A stretch of DNA of 36,303 nt from Flavobacterium sp. (GTDB taxonomy: Bacteria > Bacteroidota > Bacteroidia > Flavobacteriales > Flavobacteriaceae). A program made the position numbers and the translations under genes. This document shows positions 35,885-36,303 of the stretch, piece by piece. Each line of letters opens with the position of its first letter. Positions within the stretch are counted from its first letter, which is position 1. Where the stretch lies: the NCBI GenBank assembly GCA_025351785.1, contig JANXVF010000056.1, positions 1 to 36,303 on the forward strand, read 5' to 3'. The notes beneath the pieces are model-generated. The model ran no database searches, was not told the DNA's origin, and worked only from the letters and a program-made list of their open reading frames with translations.

Positions 35885-36303
35885 AAACTCTTTTTAATGT
35901 TTTCATTGTGATTTCCCATTGCCATTTCCATGTTGTCTTTCTTATTGCATGATTGTAACTCATAATATTATCTGTCCCTAAAGGATTAGGAGTACCAGTA
36001 TGTCCTGGTTGAAAAGTATATTTCTGATTAATGTCATTGATTGTACCATCAATATGTGTATGAAATAATCCCAATGTATGGTAAAGTTCATGTGTTAATG
36101 TGGTTAAAGTTCTATTGTCAATCCCAGATGGCGCGGATTTGCAATCCGTGCCCACAAAGAGAATAAAACAAGAACTACAACGATAACAAGTTGTAGTTTT
36201 TTATTAGATTTGTTTTTATAATGGTTGTGAGCGCGGATTGCAAATCCGCGCTATCTGGTAATATTGCTAAAGCTTCATCTAGTTTTATTATTTTATGGTG
36301 CCA
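35874..36303 (-). pseudogene. Metzincin-like metalloprotease fragment split by a repeat
   Basis: The 3' part carries HELYHTLGLFHTH, the HExxHxxGxxH zinc motif of metzincins, and a Met-turn NIMSYN, ending in a tryptophan-rich WKWQWEI segment. The 5' part, beyond the repeat (36303-36256, running off the window), reads WHHKIIKLDEALAILP in another frame. The repeat at 36127-36255 lies between them and introduces a frame change and a stop. Joining CCA at 36258-36256 to TCT at 36128-36126 gives continuous AILP-SGIDNRTL. The domain resembles metalloprotease tips of Bacteroidetes polymorphic toxins. The only start for the 3' part is a GTG inside the repeat. Confidence 0.7.
36127..36255. repeat. Three-hairpin palindromic element, copy 2 (129 bp)
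   Basis: The inverted ends are GATGGCGCGGATTTGCAATC on the left and GATAGCGCGGATTTGCAATC on the minus strand at the right, each able to fold alone. The centre AACTACAAC-GATAAC-AAGTTGTAGTT forms a third hairpin. The match to copy 1 is close in the right half (TTATTAGATTT, TTTTTATAAT). CCA/TGG next to both ends extends the inverted match by two to three bases. Confidence 0.88.

Noticed and set aside
35874..36155. An intact 93-aa metalloprotease gene starting at 36155
   Set aside because: Its start is a GTG inside the palindromic element and its first nine or so residues are translated repeat. The real 5' part lies beyond the element in another frame.
34872..36255. CRISPR array or complete insertion sequence downstream of tRNA-Asn
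   Set aside because: There are only two copies, they are palindromic, and no spacers, cas genes or transposase are present.
34627..36303. A tRNA-integrated genomic island with att sites
   Set aside because: No integrase and no second copy of the tRNA 3' end are visible. The region is accessory-like, but integration at the tRNA is not shown.

Overview
The window looks like chromosomal DNA of a Flavobacteriaceae bacterium, most likely Flavobacterium or a close relative. The evidence is strong AT bias, near absence of Shine-Dalgarno sequences, many Bacteroidetes-type promoters with a TAnnTTTG -7 box, four proteins with type IX secretion (T9SS) C-terminal sorting signals, and a full set of flavobacterial housekeeping genes. 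Start codons were re-chosen where the longest frame ran over a promoter box or a repeat (trmB, the TonB receptor, the epimerase, rsmA, the TPR protein, the response regulator, mrp).

Layout. 1-4879: a palindromic intergenic repeat, a PolB-like 3'-5' exonuclease, a small lipoprotein and mfd. 4893-7792 (minus): [2Fe-2S] ferredoxin, ferredoxin-NADP reductase, a NifU-C protein and an Mrp ATPase, an electron-transfer and Fe-S module. 7961-9655 (minus): trmB, a LysE-family exporter and an alkyltransferase-like protein. 9776-10828: a MurG-like glycosyltransferase. 10802-12587 (minus): a histidine kinase and an OmpR/PhoB-type response regulator. 12798-21289 (plus): a TonB-dependent receptor, an internally duplicated secreted protein, a mini-protein that is almost only a T9SS sorting domain, and a T9SS surface protein. 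21367-26947: LuxE-like acyl-protein synthetase, tyrS, an NAD-dependent epimerase, mgtE and rsmA. 27242-30746 (minus): a DUF4286 protein, a TPR protein and serS, probably one transcription direction with rsmA-mgtE. 30925-34493: a secreted M1 peptidase and an RseP-type site-2 protease. 34627-34700: tRNA-Asn(GTT). 34743-36303: a short accessory region with two copies of a palindromic element, small unrecognised genes and a metzincin-like gene split by one of the copies.

How the parts may work together. The kinase/regulator pair sits beside the receptor/secreted-protein pair. In front of the duplicated secreted protein there are six units with an exact 11-bp period ending near the -35 region of a TAnnTTTG promoter. 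That period is the one used by PhoB-type regulators, so the block may be a self-contained regulated nutrient-acquisition unit; the ligand cannot be read from sequence.

I found no CRISPR array, complete IS element, prophage, rRNA or recognisable multi-gene defence system. The most interesting items are the 11-bp array with the duplicated secreted protein it precedes, the element-interrupted metalloprotease (possibly a polymorphic-toxin domain) with a lipoprotein next to it, the long RseP, and two places where a terminator hairpin overlaps the next gene's promoter.
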